The notes under the pieces are model-generated. The model did no database searches and had not been told where the DNA came from. It saw nothing but the letters and a program-made list of their open reading frames with translations. A stretch of DNA of 41,005 nucleotides, from assembly GCA_050944255.1 (NCBI GenBank), contig JBMNQS010000011.1:1-41005 (forward strand), read 5' to 3'. Below, one piece after another: positions 15,843-24,198 of the stretch; positions within the stretch are counted from its first letter, which is position 1, and every line of letters starts with the position of its first letter. A program made the translations under genes and the position numbers. This DNA comes from JBMNQS01 sp050944255 (GTDB lineage Bacteria; Bacillota; Clostridia; Christensenellales; Maliibacteriaceae).

Positions 15843-15884
15843 GAATGCCGCGCTCATCAAAAATCAACGGGAGAAAGAAAAGAT

Positions 15885-17162
15885 ATGATCGTTTCAATAC
15901 CGTACGCCGATACGCATCTGCCCCTTGAAATAGACGAATCGCTGGACGTTCAGGTGCTGGAGTCCCGGGCACATCGGTTGAAACCGCATAAGGATGAGGA
16001 TGAGATCGTCCGGGAGGCCATGGCCTCGCCCATCGGCACGCCCGCGCTCTTTGATCTGGCAAAGGGCAGGAAAAACGCCGTGATCATCTGCAGCGACCAC
16101 ACCCGGCCGGTGCCCAGCAGAAAGATAGTGCCGCACATGCTCAGGGAACTTCGCGCCGCCAATGCGGATATGGACATTACGCTCCTGATCGCCACAGGCT
16201 GCCACAGGGCCACCACCAAGGAGGAACTGCTGAAAAAGTTCGGGCAGCAAATCGTCCGGGACGAGAAGATCGTGGTGCACGACTGCGACGACGAATCCAT
16301 GCTCACAGAGCTTGGGACAATGCCTTCGGGCGCCGTGCTGAAGATCAACCGCCTGGCGGCCCAGACCGATCTGCTTTTGGCCGAAGGCTTTATCGAGCCC
16401 CACTTTTTCGCCGGGTATTCCGGCGGGCGAAAGAGCGTCATGCCCGGCATCGCCGCGCGGCTCACGGTGCTGGGCAACCACAGCGCCGGCTTCGTGGCGC
16501 ACCCAAACGCCCGAAGCGGCATACTGCGGGAAAATCCCATGCATGAGGACATGATCGCCGCGGCGAAGATGGCCCGCCTGACCTTCATCGTCAACGTGGT
16601 GATCAACCGCGACAAAAAGGTGGTGGCCGCCTTCGCCGGAGACAGCCATCAGGCGCATCTGGCCGGATGCCGCTATCTGGACGGTGTTTGCCGGGTAAAG
16701 GCCGAAAAGCCCGCGGACATTGTGGTGACCTCCAACGGCGGCGCGCCGCTTGACCAGAACATCTACCAGGCCGTAAAATGCATGGCCACCGCCGAGAACG
16801 TGGCGGCCAGGGACGCCATCATCATCGCCGTGTCGGCCTGCAATCTGGGCACGGGCTCCGACGAGTTTTACCGGGCGCTGAAAGACGGCGCGTCGCCGCG
16901 GGCCGTTCTGGAGCATATTCTGAAGGTGCCCATGGACTCAACGCGGATCGACCAGTGGCAGACGCAGGTGCTCGCAAGGATACTGGCTCATCATCAAGTC
17001 GTGTTGGTCTGCGAAGAGGAAAGCCGGCGCCTGGCGGAGGATATGAAAATGACCGCCTCCGGCAGCCTGCAGCAAGCCTTTGACGAGGCGCTGCGCCAAA
17101 AGGGCCGGAGTGCCCGCATCGCGGTGCTGCCCGACGGGGTGGCCGTGGTATCCGGCCTGTAG
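15885..17162 (+). CDS. LarA-family nickel-pincer-nucleotide-dependent racemase/epimerase
   Basis: 425 residues. It has the lactate racemase (LarA) signature DHTRP (71-75), GCHRATTKEEL with H107, and EPHFFAGYSGGRK with H173 and K183, followed by GNHS with H199. These match in spacing H108, H174, K184 and H200 of Lactiplantibacillus LarA, which hold the nickel-pincer cofactor (Lys forms the covalent link) and act as acid/base. NGGAPLDQNIYQAVK near residue 290 is also typical. It probably racemises or epimerises an alpha-hydroxy acid; lactate is the default, but many homologues use other substrates. Start ATG at 15885 follows a GGGAG about 11 bases upstream. No larB, larC or larE is in the window. 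Confidence 0.87.
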   Translation: MIVSIPYADTHLPLEIDESLDVQVLESRAHRLKPHKDEDEIVREAMASPIGTPALFDLAKGRKNAVIICSDHTRPVPSRKIVPHMLRELRAANADMDITLLIATGCHRATTKEELLKKFGQQIVRDEKIVVHDCDDESMLTELGTMPSGAVLKINRLAAQTDLLLAEGFIEPHFFAGYSGGRKSVMPGIAARLTVLGNHSAGFVAHPNARSGILRENPMHEDMIAAAKMARLTFIVNVVINRDKKVVAAFAGDSHQAHLAGCRYLDGVCRVKAEKPADIVVTSNGGAPLDQNIYQAVKCMATAENVAARDAIIIAVSACNLGTGSDEFYRALKDGASPRAVLEHILKVPMDSTRIDQWQTQVLARILAHHQVVLVCEEESRRLAEDMKMTASGSLQQAFDEALRQKGRSARIAVLPDGVAVVSGL

Positions 17163-17185
17163 CGGTATCGGCAACAGCGTTATAA

Positions 17186-17427
17186 AAGCGTCCTTATGGA
17201 CGCTTGAGGCCGTCAAAAAACTATGTTTTTTGACGGGCATGCCAGGGCTTTTCCTGCTGCAAAAACCTCTCATCGGTTTTTGCAGCGGCCGGAAAACCCT
17301 GAGCGGTGTGGGCTGCGGCCGCGCATGTCGCCCTTGCCCACGGAATTGAAATTAGGGGGCTTCGGCCCCCTAATAACCCCCAAAAGACTTTTTTGACAGT
17401 CTGAAGCGTCCGTACGGACGCTTTTTT
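17186..17427. repeat. Terminator-enclosed repeat element, copy 2
   Basis: The core (17206-17403) lies between hairpins AAGCGTCC-TTAT-GGACGCTT (17186-17205) and AAGCGTCC-GTAC-GGACGCTT (17404-17423), the latter with a T-run to 17427. The stems are identical and only the loops differ. Terminal inverted repeats are clear: GCTTGAGGCCGTCAAAAAA at the left and the inverse of GCTTCAGACTGTCAAAAAA at the right. Internal stems: GCTGCAAAAACC with GGTTTTTGCAGC, AGGG/TTTTCC with GGAAAA/CCCT, GTGGGC with GCCCAC, and AGGGGGCTTCGGCCCCCT. It lies between convergent genes (the LarA-like gene and the lipoprotein) and the right hairpin can end the LarA transcript. Confidence 0.9.
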
Positions 17428-17464
17428 ATGTACGCAAACGAGCCTGAAAACCGTGTCCGCGCCT

Positions 17465-18304
17465 TTAGTACGGATGCCGGGCGCGCTGCCGTAATTGCCG
17501 CTGCCTTCTGGCGCGAAGCAGAAGCGCGGCGCAGATCAATACCGTCAGCGTGGCCAGGATCAATGAGACGGCCAGGACTATCCAGAAGCACTCCCTCTGC
17601 GCGATCTGCCCCACGATGCCTCTGAAGGGAGCGCCGTCCTGCACCAGCACGCGGGTTTTCAGCGCGATCTTCGTCTCTCCTTCGTAGGATATGGGCGCCG
17701 ACGCCCCGGCCGCCGGCACATCCCCCCGCATCTTGCCGCCCTCGGCCACCTCGCTGGCCGGCAGCGTAACGGACACCTCCCCGGTGGAGGCCTCTATCCC
17801 CGACCGGATTATCCCGCCCAGCGACGGGGGCAGTTCCTCCAGGTTCGCCGTGCGCACGATCTCATCGATTTCAAGCACCGCCTCAAAGGCGTAGGCCTGC
17901 TGTGCGCCGGCATCCAGAAACTGCATATCCACCCGGGTAAAGGGCGTTATCTCAGGGTCCTGCAGCATCTGCCGCAGTTTTTCGTACGCCTCGGGATAGC
18001 TTTGCGCCTGCTCGCTCTTTTCCAGCCTGATCCGCAGGGGCCCGTCCCCTTCGTTCATGTCGGTGCCCTCAAGGACCGCAAATCCAAGGCCCTGATAACG
18101 TCCGATGATGTCATGGGCGCCGGCGCGGACCGCCGGACGGTATTCGGCGTCGATCCCCGGCAGGTCGATGCTCACATCATAGCGGAGGTAGGCCGTGGCC
18201 TCGCCGCCGTCGTCCCCGACGCCGCAGGCTATGTCCAGATGCATGCAGCCGCCCAGCGCGGCGCACAGCAGTATGAAAAGGATCGTCAGCGCTGTCTTCT
18301 TCAT
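17465..18304 (-). CDS. Membrane-attached lipoprotein, LppM-like
   Basis: 279 residues. A lipoprotein signal with lipobox LGGC (Cys20), a mostly beta/alpha extracytoplasmic body of about 210 residues, a C-terminal transmembrane helix (about 239-262, FWIVLAVSLILATLTVLICAA) and a basic Arg-rich tail. This bilaterally anchored layout resembles LppM/DUF3153-type proteins. Function unknown. It starts 12 bases after the zinc-peptidase gene, so the two are co-transcribed and may form a membrane complex. Confidence 0.65.
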   Translation of the reverse strand: MKKTALTILFILLCAALGGCMHLDIACGVGDDGGEATAYLRYDVSIDLPGIDAEYRPAVRAGAHDIIGRYQGLGFAVLEGTDMNEGDGPLRIRLEKSEQAQSYPEAYEKLRQMLQDPEITPFTRVDMQFLDAGAQQAYAFEAVLEIDEIVRTANLEELPPSLGGIIRSGIEASTGEVSVTLPASEVAEGGKMRGDVPAAGASAPISYEGETKIALKTRVLVQDGAPFRGIVGQIAQRECFWIVLAVSLILATLTVLICAALLLRARRQRQLRQRARHPY

Positions 18305-18316
18305 GGCGTGCCTTTC

Positions 18317-19627
18317 TTAAAACGTATATTCCAGCGGCTGGGAAAGATAGATGGTGCCGTCAGGCAAAAATGCGGTGACAATGAACGTCTTGGTACCCTC
18401 GGCCACCGCATCGTCACTGGAATAAACGTAATTGCCCTTGGAATACGCCACCGTGCCCACCACCGCTTCGGCGGCGCTTCCGCTTCGGACGGTTTTGATG
18501 GGCCGGATATAGTAGTCGCTTTCGTCGTAGCACACCAGCGTATAGACGGTGCCCGCCGGGTAGGGGGTATTCCACGTCAGTTTATAGTGCACGTAGTTCC
18601 GGTAGCCGTCCACCAGGTTGTAGCCGACGCTCTTTTGCTCAATTTGAAGCGTGACTATTTGCCTGGGGGGCAGCTTCGGCGGCGCCTCGTCGATAAAGCT
18701 GTAAAAGTACTCGTCCAGTCCCGGGATTTCATTGGCCAGCGGGATCATCAGGTTTTCCTGCGGGTACGCGTTGGCGGCAGTGCCCAGGGAGAGCTCCGGG
18801 GCCATCTTCTCGCCGGACTGTATCTGGCGGATATCCTTGAAATCCACGATCTGGCGAGTGGTGGGCGAGCCCATCAGCGTCACGTAATCCTCCGCGACAA
18901 TCTCAATGACGTGCAGGTGATGCTCCCGCATGTAGTGATCATCCATCGCCGTGCGGACCTCCTGAGGGTCAAATCCGCGGATTCTGGCATATTCGCTTTG
19001 CATCAGGTCGCCGTCTTCGAGCATGTAGAAGGTGGTATAATGATGGCCGTACTCATGGCTGAGGCTCCTGGCCATGGATTCCACAGTGGTGTTGTCGTCG
19101 CCTCCATAGAGCGAAATGATGCCCACCAGACGGTTGAATTGAACCGAAAAGCCCTCGGGTAGCGCCGGGAATTTGGGCGCGAAATGGGCCGTCTGCAGAT
19201 CGCCCTGATGGGTGCCCAGCACATTATCGGCCTGCTCGGGATAAATGATGATCTCCCAGAGCGTCTCGATCTCACTGCCATGCCTGTTTTTCTTCAGTTC
19301 GTCGTAGAGCGCTTTTAGCTTTTCCTCGTCCCAGGCCCGGGACTGGCTCCTGATATAAAAGCCCTCCGGCGCGCGGTATTCGTAGAGTGTAGGATCGTCC
19401 TGTTCCCCGTCCGGCTCCCGCGCCGCCTGCTCGAACAGGCTTTCTGCCTGCCGGTTGACGTAAAAATCGGGCGCGTATTCCGAAAAGAAGGCATCCACCT
19501 GCGCGGACGAACGCTGCAGGCGGTCCAGGGAAATAATGGCGCCGGGCAAAAGGCAGGCGCAAAAGATAGCGACAGCCAGCGCGCACAGGCCGATCAGCAG
19601 GATGAAATTGACGGTGCCTCTCCTCAA
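18317..19627 (-). CDS. Membrane-anchored putative zinc metallopeptidase (HExxH)
   Basis: 436 residues. An N-terminal signal-anchor helix (about 7-30), then an extracytoplasmic body. Zinc-site motif HEYGHH at 191-196 (HExxH = H191, E192, H195), and a downstream HVIEIVAEDYVTL segment where E246 (or E242) could be the third ligand, as in gluzincins. The C-terminal 130 residues look like a beta-rich accessory domain (VTLQIEQKSVGYNLVDG to PLEYTF). The start appears to be TTG, with AGGAGG 4 bases upstream and no in-frame ATG nearby. It is the first gene of a pair with the LppM-like lipoprotein. Target unknown. Confidence 0.72.
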   Translation of the reverse strand: MRRGTVNFILLIGLCALAVAIFCACLLPGAIISLDRLQRSSAQVDAFFSEYAPDFYVNRQAESLFEQAAREPDGEQDDPTLYEYRAPEGFYIRSQSRAWDEEKLKALYDELKKNRHGSEIETLWEIIIYPEQADNVLGTHQGDLQTAHFAPKFPALPEGFSVQFNRLVGIISLYGGDDNTTVESMARSLSHEYGHHYTTFYMLEDGDLMQSEYARIRGFDPQEVRTAMDDHYMREHHLHVIEIVAEDYVTLMGSPTTRQIVDFKDIRQIQSGEKMAPELSLGTAANAYPQENLMIPLANEIPGLDEYFYSFIDEAPPKLPPRQIVTLQIEQKSVGYNLVDGYRNYVHYKLTWNTPYPAGTVYTLVCYDESDYYIRPIKTVRSGSAAEAVVGTVAYSKGNYVYSSDDAVAEGTKTFIVTAFLPDGTIYLSQPLEYTF

Positions 19628-19703
19628 AACGCCTCCTGGAAAGTGGAATTTTTCACATTATAACACACTTTCCGCGCCCGGCGCACCCATGGGCGGGCCG
19701 CCG

Positions 19704-19727
19704 GAAAATAAAACCGCCAATGGCGGC
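19704..19727 (-). terminator. Intrinsic terminator of the AGCS symporter gene
   Basis: On the minus strand CCGCC-ATT-GGCGG is followed by TTTTATTTT. It lies 55 bases past the symporter stop. The stem is short, so moderate confidence. Confidence 0.55.
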
Positions 19728-19781
19728 GTAAATCGTTGAAAACGCATATTCGGCGGCGCTGCGCTTCCGGCCGCGCCTGCG

Positions 19782-21188
19782 TCAGCGCCTGAATCTGCCC
19801 CGCCGCCTTGCCTCACGCCGCCGCCGGACTTCAAAGGCGTCGGTCTCACGCACCACGACGCCGGACAAAAACAGCAGGCAGATCAGGTTGGGAACGGCCA
19901 TCAGGCCGTTGGCGGCGTCCGAAAAGTCCCATACCGTCCGCATGGTGGTGGTGGCGCCCACGAAGATCAGAGCAATGAACGTCACCCGGTACCAGATCCT
20001 GGCCCTGTCGGAGCGGAACAGGTATTCCAGCGCTTTTTCCCCGTAATACCCCCAGCCGATCAGCGTGGAGAACCCGAAGAGCGCCAGGCTCAGCGTCACG
20101 ATATAGCCGCCGGCGGGGCCCAGCGCCGCCGAAAAGGCGGCGATGGTCAGCGGCCCGCCGGTCAGCGCCTCTCCGGTCACCGGGTCAGCGGCGCCCAAAA
20201 CGCCCGATGCGGCGATGGCAAGGCCGGTCAGCGTACACATGACGATGGTGTCGAAAAAAACGCCGGTCATATTGATATAGCCCTGGCGGGCGGGGGAGTC
20301 CGTCCGGGCCGCCGCCGCGGCGATGGGAGCGCTGCCAAGGCCCGCCTCGTTGGAAAACACGCCCCGGGCCACGCCCCAGCGCAGCGCCTGGGCAAGCACC
20401 GTGCCCATGGCGCCTCCGCCCGCAGCCCGCAGTGAAAAGGCCTCCGATAGAATGTGCGAAAGCCCCGCCGGCAGGTTCCGGATATTCAAACAGATAATCA
20501 CCAACGTGGCGACGATATACAGGATCGCCATCACCGGCACCAGATTGGCGCACACCCTGCCGATGGCCTTGACGCCGCTTAGGATCACGATGCCCGCCAG
20601 CGCGGCGGTAATTAGCCCGGTGATCCACGGCGGCACGCTGAAACTGGAAAACATGGCTTCGGATACGGAGTTGCTCTGGGTCATATTGCCGATGCCAAAG
20701 GACGCAAGCACCGTAAAGACAGCAAATAAAAACGCCAGCGCGCGCCCCAGCCATTTGGGCTTCAAGCGCTGCTTCAGCACGTACATGGGGCCGCCGGACA
20801 TCTCTCCCTTATGGTTTGTGACACGGTACTTCACGCCCAGCACCGACTCCGCGTAGATAGTCGCCAGCCCAAAGACGGAGGAAACGCACATCCACAGCAG
20901 CGCCCCCGGTCCGCCCAGCACCATGGCAGAGGAGACCCCCACGATATTGCCCGTGCCGATGCAGGCGGCCAGCGTGGTCATCAGCGACTCAAAGGGCGTC
21001 ATGTCTCCGTGCCCCGTATTTTCCGGGCTCAGGCTCCGCCTGGAGCAGACCTGCCTGAGCGCGAAACCAAGATTTTTCAGCGGCCTGAATTTGAGCCGGA
21101 CCATCAGAAAGATGCCCGTTCCCACAATCAGGCACAGCATGGCCGCTCCCCAGACCATGTCGTTGAGTGACTGGATCAATTCGCTCAT
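19782..21188 (-). CDS. Alanine/glycine:cation symporter family protein (AGCS, sodium:alanine symporter)
   Basis: 468 residues and about 11 hydrophobic segments. AGCS hallmarks include ACIGTGNIVGVSSAMVLGGPGALLW (about 95-119), KYRVTNHKGEMSGGPMYVL, GIGNMTQSNSVSEAM and the helix after GVFSNEAGLGSAPIAAAAA. The family imports alanine, glycine or other small amino acids with Na+. RBS GAGAGG lies 5 bases before ATG. It is monocistronic, transcribed divergently from the DUF2148 gene. The basic C-terminal tail (RRRREARRRGRFRR) is rich in Arg. Substrate not determinable from sequence. Confidence 0.93.
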   Translation of the reverse strand: MSELIQSLNDMVWGAAMLCLIVGTGIFLMVRLKFRPLKNLGFALRQVCSRRSLSPENTGHGDMTPFESLMTTLAACIGTGNIVGVSSAMVLGGPGALLWMCVSSVFGLATIYAESVLGVKYRVTNHKGEMSGGPMYVLKQRLKPKWLGRALAFLFAVFTVLASFGIGNMTQSNSVSEAMFSSFSVPPWITGLITAALAGIVILSGVKAIGRVCANLVPVMAILYIVATLVIICLNIRNLPAGLSHILSEAFSLRAAGGGAMGTVLAQALRWGVARGVFSNEAGLGSAPIAAAAARTDSPARQGYINMTGVFFDTIVMCTLTGLAIAASGVLGAADPVTGEALTGGPLTIAAFSAALGPAGGYIVTLSLALFGFSTLIGWGYYGEKALEYLFRSDRARIWYRVTFIALIFVGATTTMRTVWDFSDAANGLMAVPNLICLLFLSGVVVRETDAFEVRRRREARRRGRFRR

Positions 21189-21214
21189 TATGACCTCTCA
21201 TTTATTGTCAAACT

Positions 21215-21243
21215 ATTGTACTATATGCGCGCAGCCGGTGAAA
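21215..21243 (-). promoter_or_regulatory. Predicted promoter of the AGCS symporter
   Basis: On the minus strand TTTCAC, a 17-base spacer and TACAAT, about 27 bases before the ATG. Confidence 0.45.
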
Positions 21244-21277
21244 TTATGGTTTGGGTCCGCAGGATGCGGCAAAGGGA

Positions 21278-21307
21278 TTGTGCCGCGGGTTGTCCCTCTG
21301 GTAAAAT
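21278..21307 (+). promoter_or_regulatory. Predicted promoter of the DUF2148 gene
   Basis: TTGTGC, an 18-base spacer and TAAAAT, 31 bases before the ATG. Confidence 0.45.
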
Positions 21308-21338
21308 GGAGCCAATCAATATTTGAGGAGGGTAAAAA

Positions 21339-21869
21339 ATGATTCAGCATTCAAGCGATGCCGAAATGGCCACCATTATGCGCGTGGCGCAGGCCATGTG
21401 CGCGGCGGCGCGGACGGCGCCCAAGACCCGGGGGATCGACTACATCGACACCTGCATCGTCACGGGCGATGAAAAGGATGCTCTGGCCGGCGCCATGGAC
21501 CGGCTGTATGAGCGCTACAGCGCCGAAGGGTTCAAGCGGGACGCGCAGAACATCCGCGACAGCCAGGCGGTGGTGCTCATTGGCACGCAGTACCATCAGC
21601 GGGGCCTGGACGAGCGCTGCCAGCTCTGCAATTTTAAAAACTGCGCCGACAGCCGGGACGCCGGCGCCGTCTGCGTGTTCGATCCCATGGACCTGGGCAT
21701 CTCTCTGGGCTCGGCAGTGGCCATGGCCGCCGATATGCGCGTGGATAACCGCATCATGTACACAGCGGGCAAAGGCGCCCTGGAACTGAATATGATGGGC
21801 GAAAACATCAAAAACATCATTGGCATTCCCCTGTCCGTGACGGGTAAATCGCCGTTTTTCGACAGGTAA
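21339..21869 (+). CDS. DUF2148 ferredoxin-like domain protein
   Basis: 176 residues. The central cysteine cluster CQLCNFKNC followed by ADSRDAGAVC fits the DUF2148 family, thought to bind an iron-sulfur cluster. N-terminal AQAMCAAARTAPKTRGID and a Gly-rich C-terminal half (LGSAVAMAADMRVDNRI) are also family-like. Members occur widely in anaerobes, with no assigned reaction. RBS GGAGGG lies 6 bases before ATG. It is monocistronic, with its own promoter and a bidirectional terminator shared with the convergent nitroreductase-ferredoxin gene. Confidence 0.83.
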   Translation: MIQHSSDAEMATIMRVAQAMCAAARTAPKTRGIDYIDTCIVTGDEKDALAGAMDRLYERYSAEGFKRDAQNIRDSQAVVLIGTQYHQRGLDERCQLCNFKNCADSRDAGAVCVFDPMDLGISLGSAVAMAADMRVDNRIMYTAGKGALELNMMGENIKNIIGIPLSVTGKSPFFDR

Positions 21870-21906
21870 TGGTTCTTTTTCTTCCATCATCCGGAAATAT
21901 TTGAAT

Positions 21907-21942
21907 AAAGAAGGCGTCCCCGGTTTGGGACGCCTTCTTTTA
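21907..21942. terminator. Bidirectional intrinsic terminator
   Basis: A 14-bp perfect stem (AAAGAAGGCGTCCC and its complement) with loop CGGTTT, A-run and T-run on the two sides. It lies between the DUF2148 gene and the convergent nitroreductase gene. Confidence 0.92.
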
Positions 21943-21970
21943 TCCTGTGCGCGTTCTTTTCCGCGGATTT

Positions 21971-22747
21971 TCAGCGCCAGACGATCTCCGGCGCCTTGCG
22001 GGGCGCCGTGCGCAGGAACTGTACATCCGGATAGCCGATGGCCAGGCACGACACGATGTTTTCTTCCGGGCGTATGCCCAGCATGTTTCGGATGCCCTCG
22101 TCCTGATTTACCGGACGGGTGAACCGGCCCACGTATAAAACGCCCAGGCCCAGCGCCTCGGCCATCAGCTCCATGCTCATGGAGGCAAGGCCCGCGTTCA
22201 GATCGTGGGGCGATACCGTAAGTATCAGCGCCGGGGCACCGTAGAACAAAAAGCCGTCGCCGATCTCCAGATTGGCGTAGGGCACCGGCAGCCCCGCCGC
22301 CCGGGCCTCTTCGCGTTCCTTTATGTAAAGCTCGTTGCAGGCCCGCTCCAGCATCTGCACGTCATCGCGCACGGCGATGTAGCGCACGTTCTGGGCGTTG
22401 ACCGCAGTGGGGCTGTACCTGCCGGCTTCAATAATCTGCTCAATAACCTGCGGCTCGACGTCCCTGGCCTTGAAGTGGCGGATGGACCGCCTGGCCTTGA
22501 GCATCAGCATCAATTGCGCCGCGTCCACCACCGGCGTCTGATCAAAGAGCACCACCTCATCCATGGAGTAGGGGGCCGACATGCTGACGGCCGCCGTGGG
22601 GCAGACCGCCAGGCAGTGACCGCACTTCATGCACTCATCGCTTAAAACCCGTGCCACATCGTCCTGCAGTACCAGCACCCGGCTCACCAGGCACTCCGCT
22701 ACGCACAGGCCGCATCCGATACACGCCTTTTCATCAATATGAACCAC
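21971..22747 (-). CDS. Nitroreductase family protein with N-terminal 2[4Fe-4S] ferredoxin domain
   Basis: 258 residues. Residues 1-55 are a bacterial-type ferredoxin with two CxxCxxCxxxC clusters (C9, C12, C15, C19 and C39, C42, C45, C49). Residues 75-258 are an FMN nitroreductase fold: RRSIRHFKARDV (FMN phosphate binding), YSPTAVNAQNVRYIAV and a C-terminal AIGYPD. Such fusions let ferredoxin-type electrons reduce the flavin. The start is GTG at 22747 with GGAGG 8 bases upstream. The open frame continues much further upstream, but that extension is antisense to the next gene and is not coding. Substrate unknown. Confidence 0.9.
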   Translation of the reverse strand: MVHIDEKACIGCGLCVAECLVSRVLVLQDDVARVLSDECMKCGHCLAVCPTAAVSMSAPYSMDEVVLFDQTPVVDAAQLMLMLKARRSIRHFKARDVEPQVIEQIIEAGRYSPTAVNAQNVRYIAVRDDVQMLERACNELYIKEREEARAAGLPVPYANLEIGDGFLFYGAPALILTVSPHDLNAGLASMSMELMAEALGLGVLYVGRFTRPVNQDEGIRNMLGIRPEENIVSCLAIGYPDVQFLRTAPRKAPEIVWR

Positions 22748-23002
22748 TTTCCAACCTCCATCCGTCCGTTTTTTATAGCGTAGCATACGCGCGGGCCCGC
22801 CGCAAGCATCTGCTGCTGTGCTACAAACTTTTAAACGGCCGCTCTTCGGGCAGGAAATTTCCGGCAAGGGCCGCCGTAAGCCGGCATTTTCGGCGCTCAT
22901 CCGAATCTTATGTGAACTTTTCCGTACAGGCCTTTTATTCGCGGGATATTTCAAGTATAGTAAATATGAATGTTTGAACCAATCGTGTGAAAGGACAACT
23001 CT

Positions 23003-24175
23003 ATGACGAAAAAAATTATCGCGGGGATCATGGTGCTGCTGATGGCGCTGACCCTGTTTGCCTGCCAAAGCGATCCGGGAGATAAAATTTACAACTGGAC
23101 CGTTGAAAAACGGGTGGCCTATCTGGAAGATCAGTATCAGAACAGTTTCGATCCGGACGAGTATGTGACGCTGGGCAGCTATATGAATATCCCTGTCACC
23201 GTGCCCTCCACCCAGCTGACCGATGAGGATATCTCCGAGCAGATCCAGATGATCCTGCTCAGTTATGCGGAGGAAACCCGGGAAATCACCGACAGGGCCG
23301 TACAGCTTTGGGACACGGTGAACATCGACTACGAGGGAACAAAGGACGGCGTGCCCTTTGAAGGCGGCACCGCCCAGGATGCCGAACTGATCATCGGCTC
23401 CGGGCGTTTTATCCCCGGCTTTGAAGACGGGCTGATCGGCAAGGCGCTTGGCGAGGAAATCCAATTGAATTTAACCTTTCCCGAAGATTACGGCACCCCC
23501 GAATTAAACGGCGCCGACGTAATTTTCAAGGTAACGATCAACGCCATTACCCAGCCGGTGCCCCCCGAATACAACGACGAGTTTGTCCAGACGACGCAGG
23601 GCTTTGACACCACCGAGGAATTCGAAGCCTTCCTGCGGGACTACATGCAGTCGAGCCTGGACAACAACGCCCTGACGGTGCTGAACAATACCGTTTGGGA
23701 CGCCATTGTAGCCGGATCGGTCGTCAGGGACTATCCTCAAGCGGAAGTTGACGCGTATGTCGGCCAGGCCGAGGAGTTTTATCTCTCCGAGGCCGAGACC
23801 CAGCAGATGACCCTGACGCAATACCTGGAGACCAACCTGGACATGACCGAGGAAGATTTCTATGCCGTGCTGGCGGATATGGCAAAAGAGCAGGTGGGCT
23901 TTGAGCTGATTGTCCACAGCATCGCAAAAGCGCAGAACATCACCCTCACGCCGGAGGAATACGCATCGGGCATTGAGGAATACATCGCCCAGGCCGGCTA
24001 TGAAAGCGACGAGGCCTTTGCCCAGCAGAACGGCGAGCCCTTTGAACAATATTACGGCGCCATGAAAATCTGGCGTTCGCTGATGAACGATAAAGTGACC
24101 GTCTTCGTCACCGAAAACGCCGACATAACCGGCAACGTGCCGATGGATGTAAACGATCAGCTGCCCAGGGAATAA
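23003..24175 (+). CDS. Exported trigger factor-like lipoprotein with FKBP-type PPIase domain
   Basis: 390 residues. Signal peptide with lipobox LFAC (Cys21), then a trigger-factor-like arrangement: an FKBP domain at about 103-183 (DTVNIDYEGTKDGVPFEGG, IGSGRFIPGFEDGLIG, LTFPEDYG) and a long helical C-terminal region (about 190-370) like the trigger-factor substrate-binding arms. Cytosolic trigger factor has no signal peptide, so this one acts on the outer face of the membrane, likely as a folding chaperone and peptidyl-prolyl isomerase for exported proteins. RBS AAAGGA lies 8 bases before ATG. Monocistronic; it ends 23 bases before repeat copy 3. Confidence 0.88.
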   Translation: MTKKIIAGIMVLLMALTLFACQSDPGDKIYNWTVEKRVAYLEDQYQNSFDPDEYVTLGSYMNIPVTVPSTQLTDEDISEQIQMILLSYAEETREITDRAVQLWDTVNIDYEGTKDGVPFEGGTAQDAELIIGSGRFIPGFEDGLIGKALGEEIQLNLTFPEDYGTPELNGADVIFKVTINAITQPVPPEYNDEFVQTTQGFDTTEEFEAFLRDYMQSSLDNNALTVLNNTVWDAIVAGSVVRDYPQAEVDAYVGQAEEFYLSEAETQQMTLTQYLETNLDMTEEDFYAVLADMAKEQVGFELIVHSIAKAQNITLTPEEYASGIEEYIAQAGYESDEAFAQQNGEPFEQYYGAMKIWRSLMNDKVTVFVTENADITGNVPMDVNDQLPRE

Positions 24176-24198
24176 AAGACGGCCGGGCAGCCAATAAA

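Noticed and set aside
22748..23464. N-terminal extension of the nitroreductase frame
   Set aside because: It is antisense to the trigger-factor-like gene; the GTG with a good RBS right before the ferredoxin domain is the likely start.
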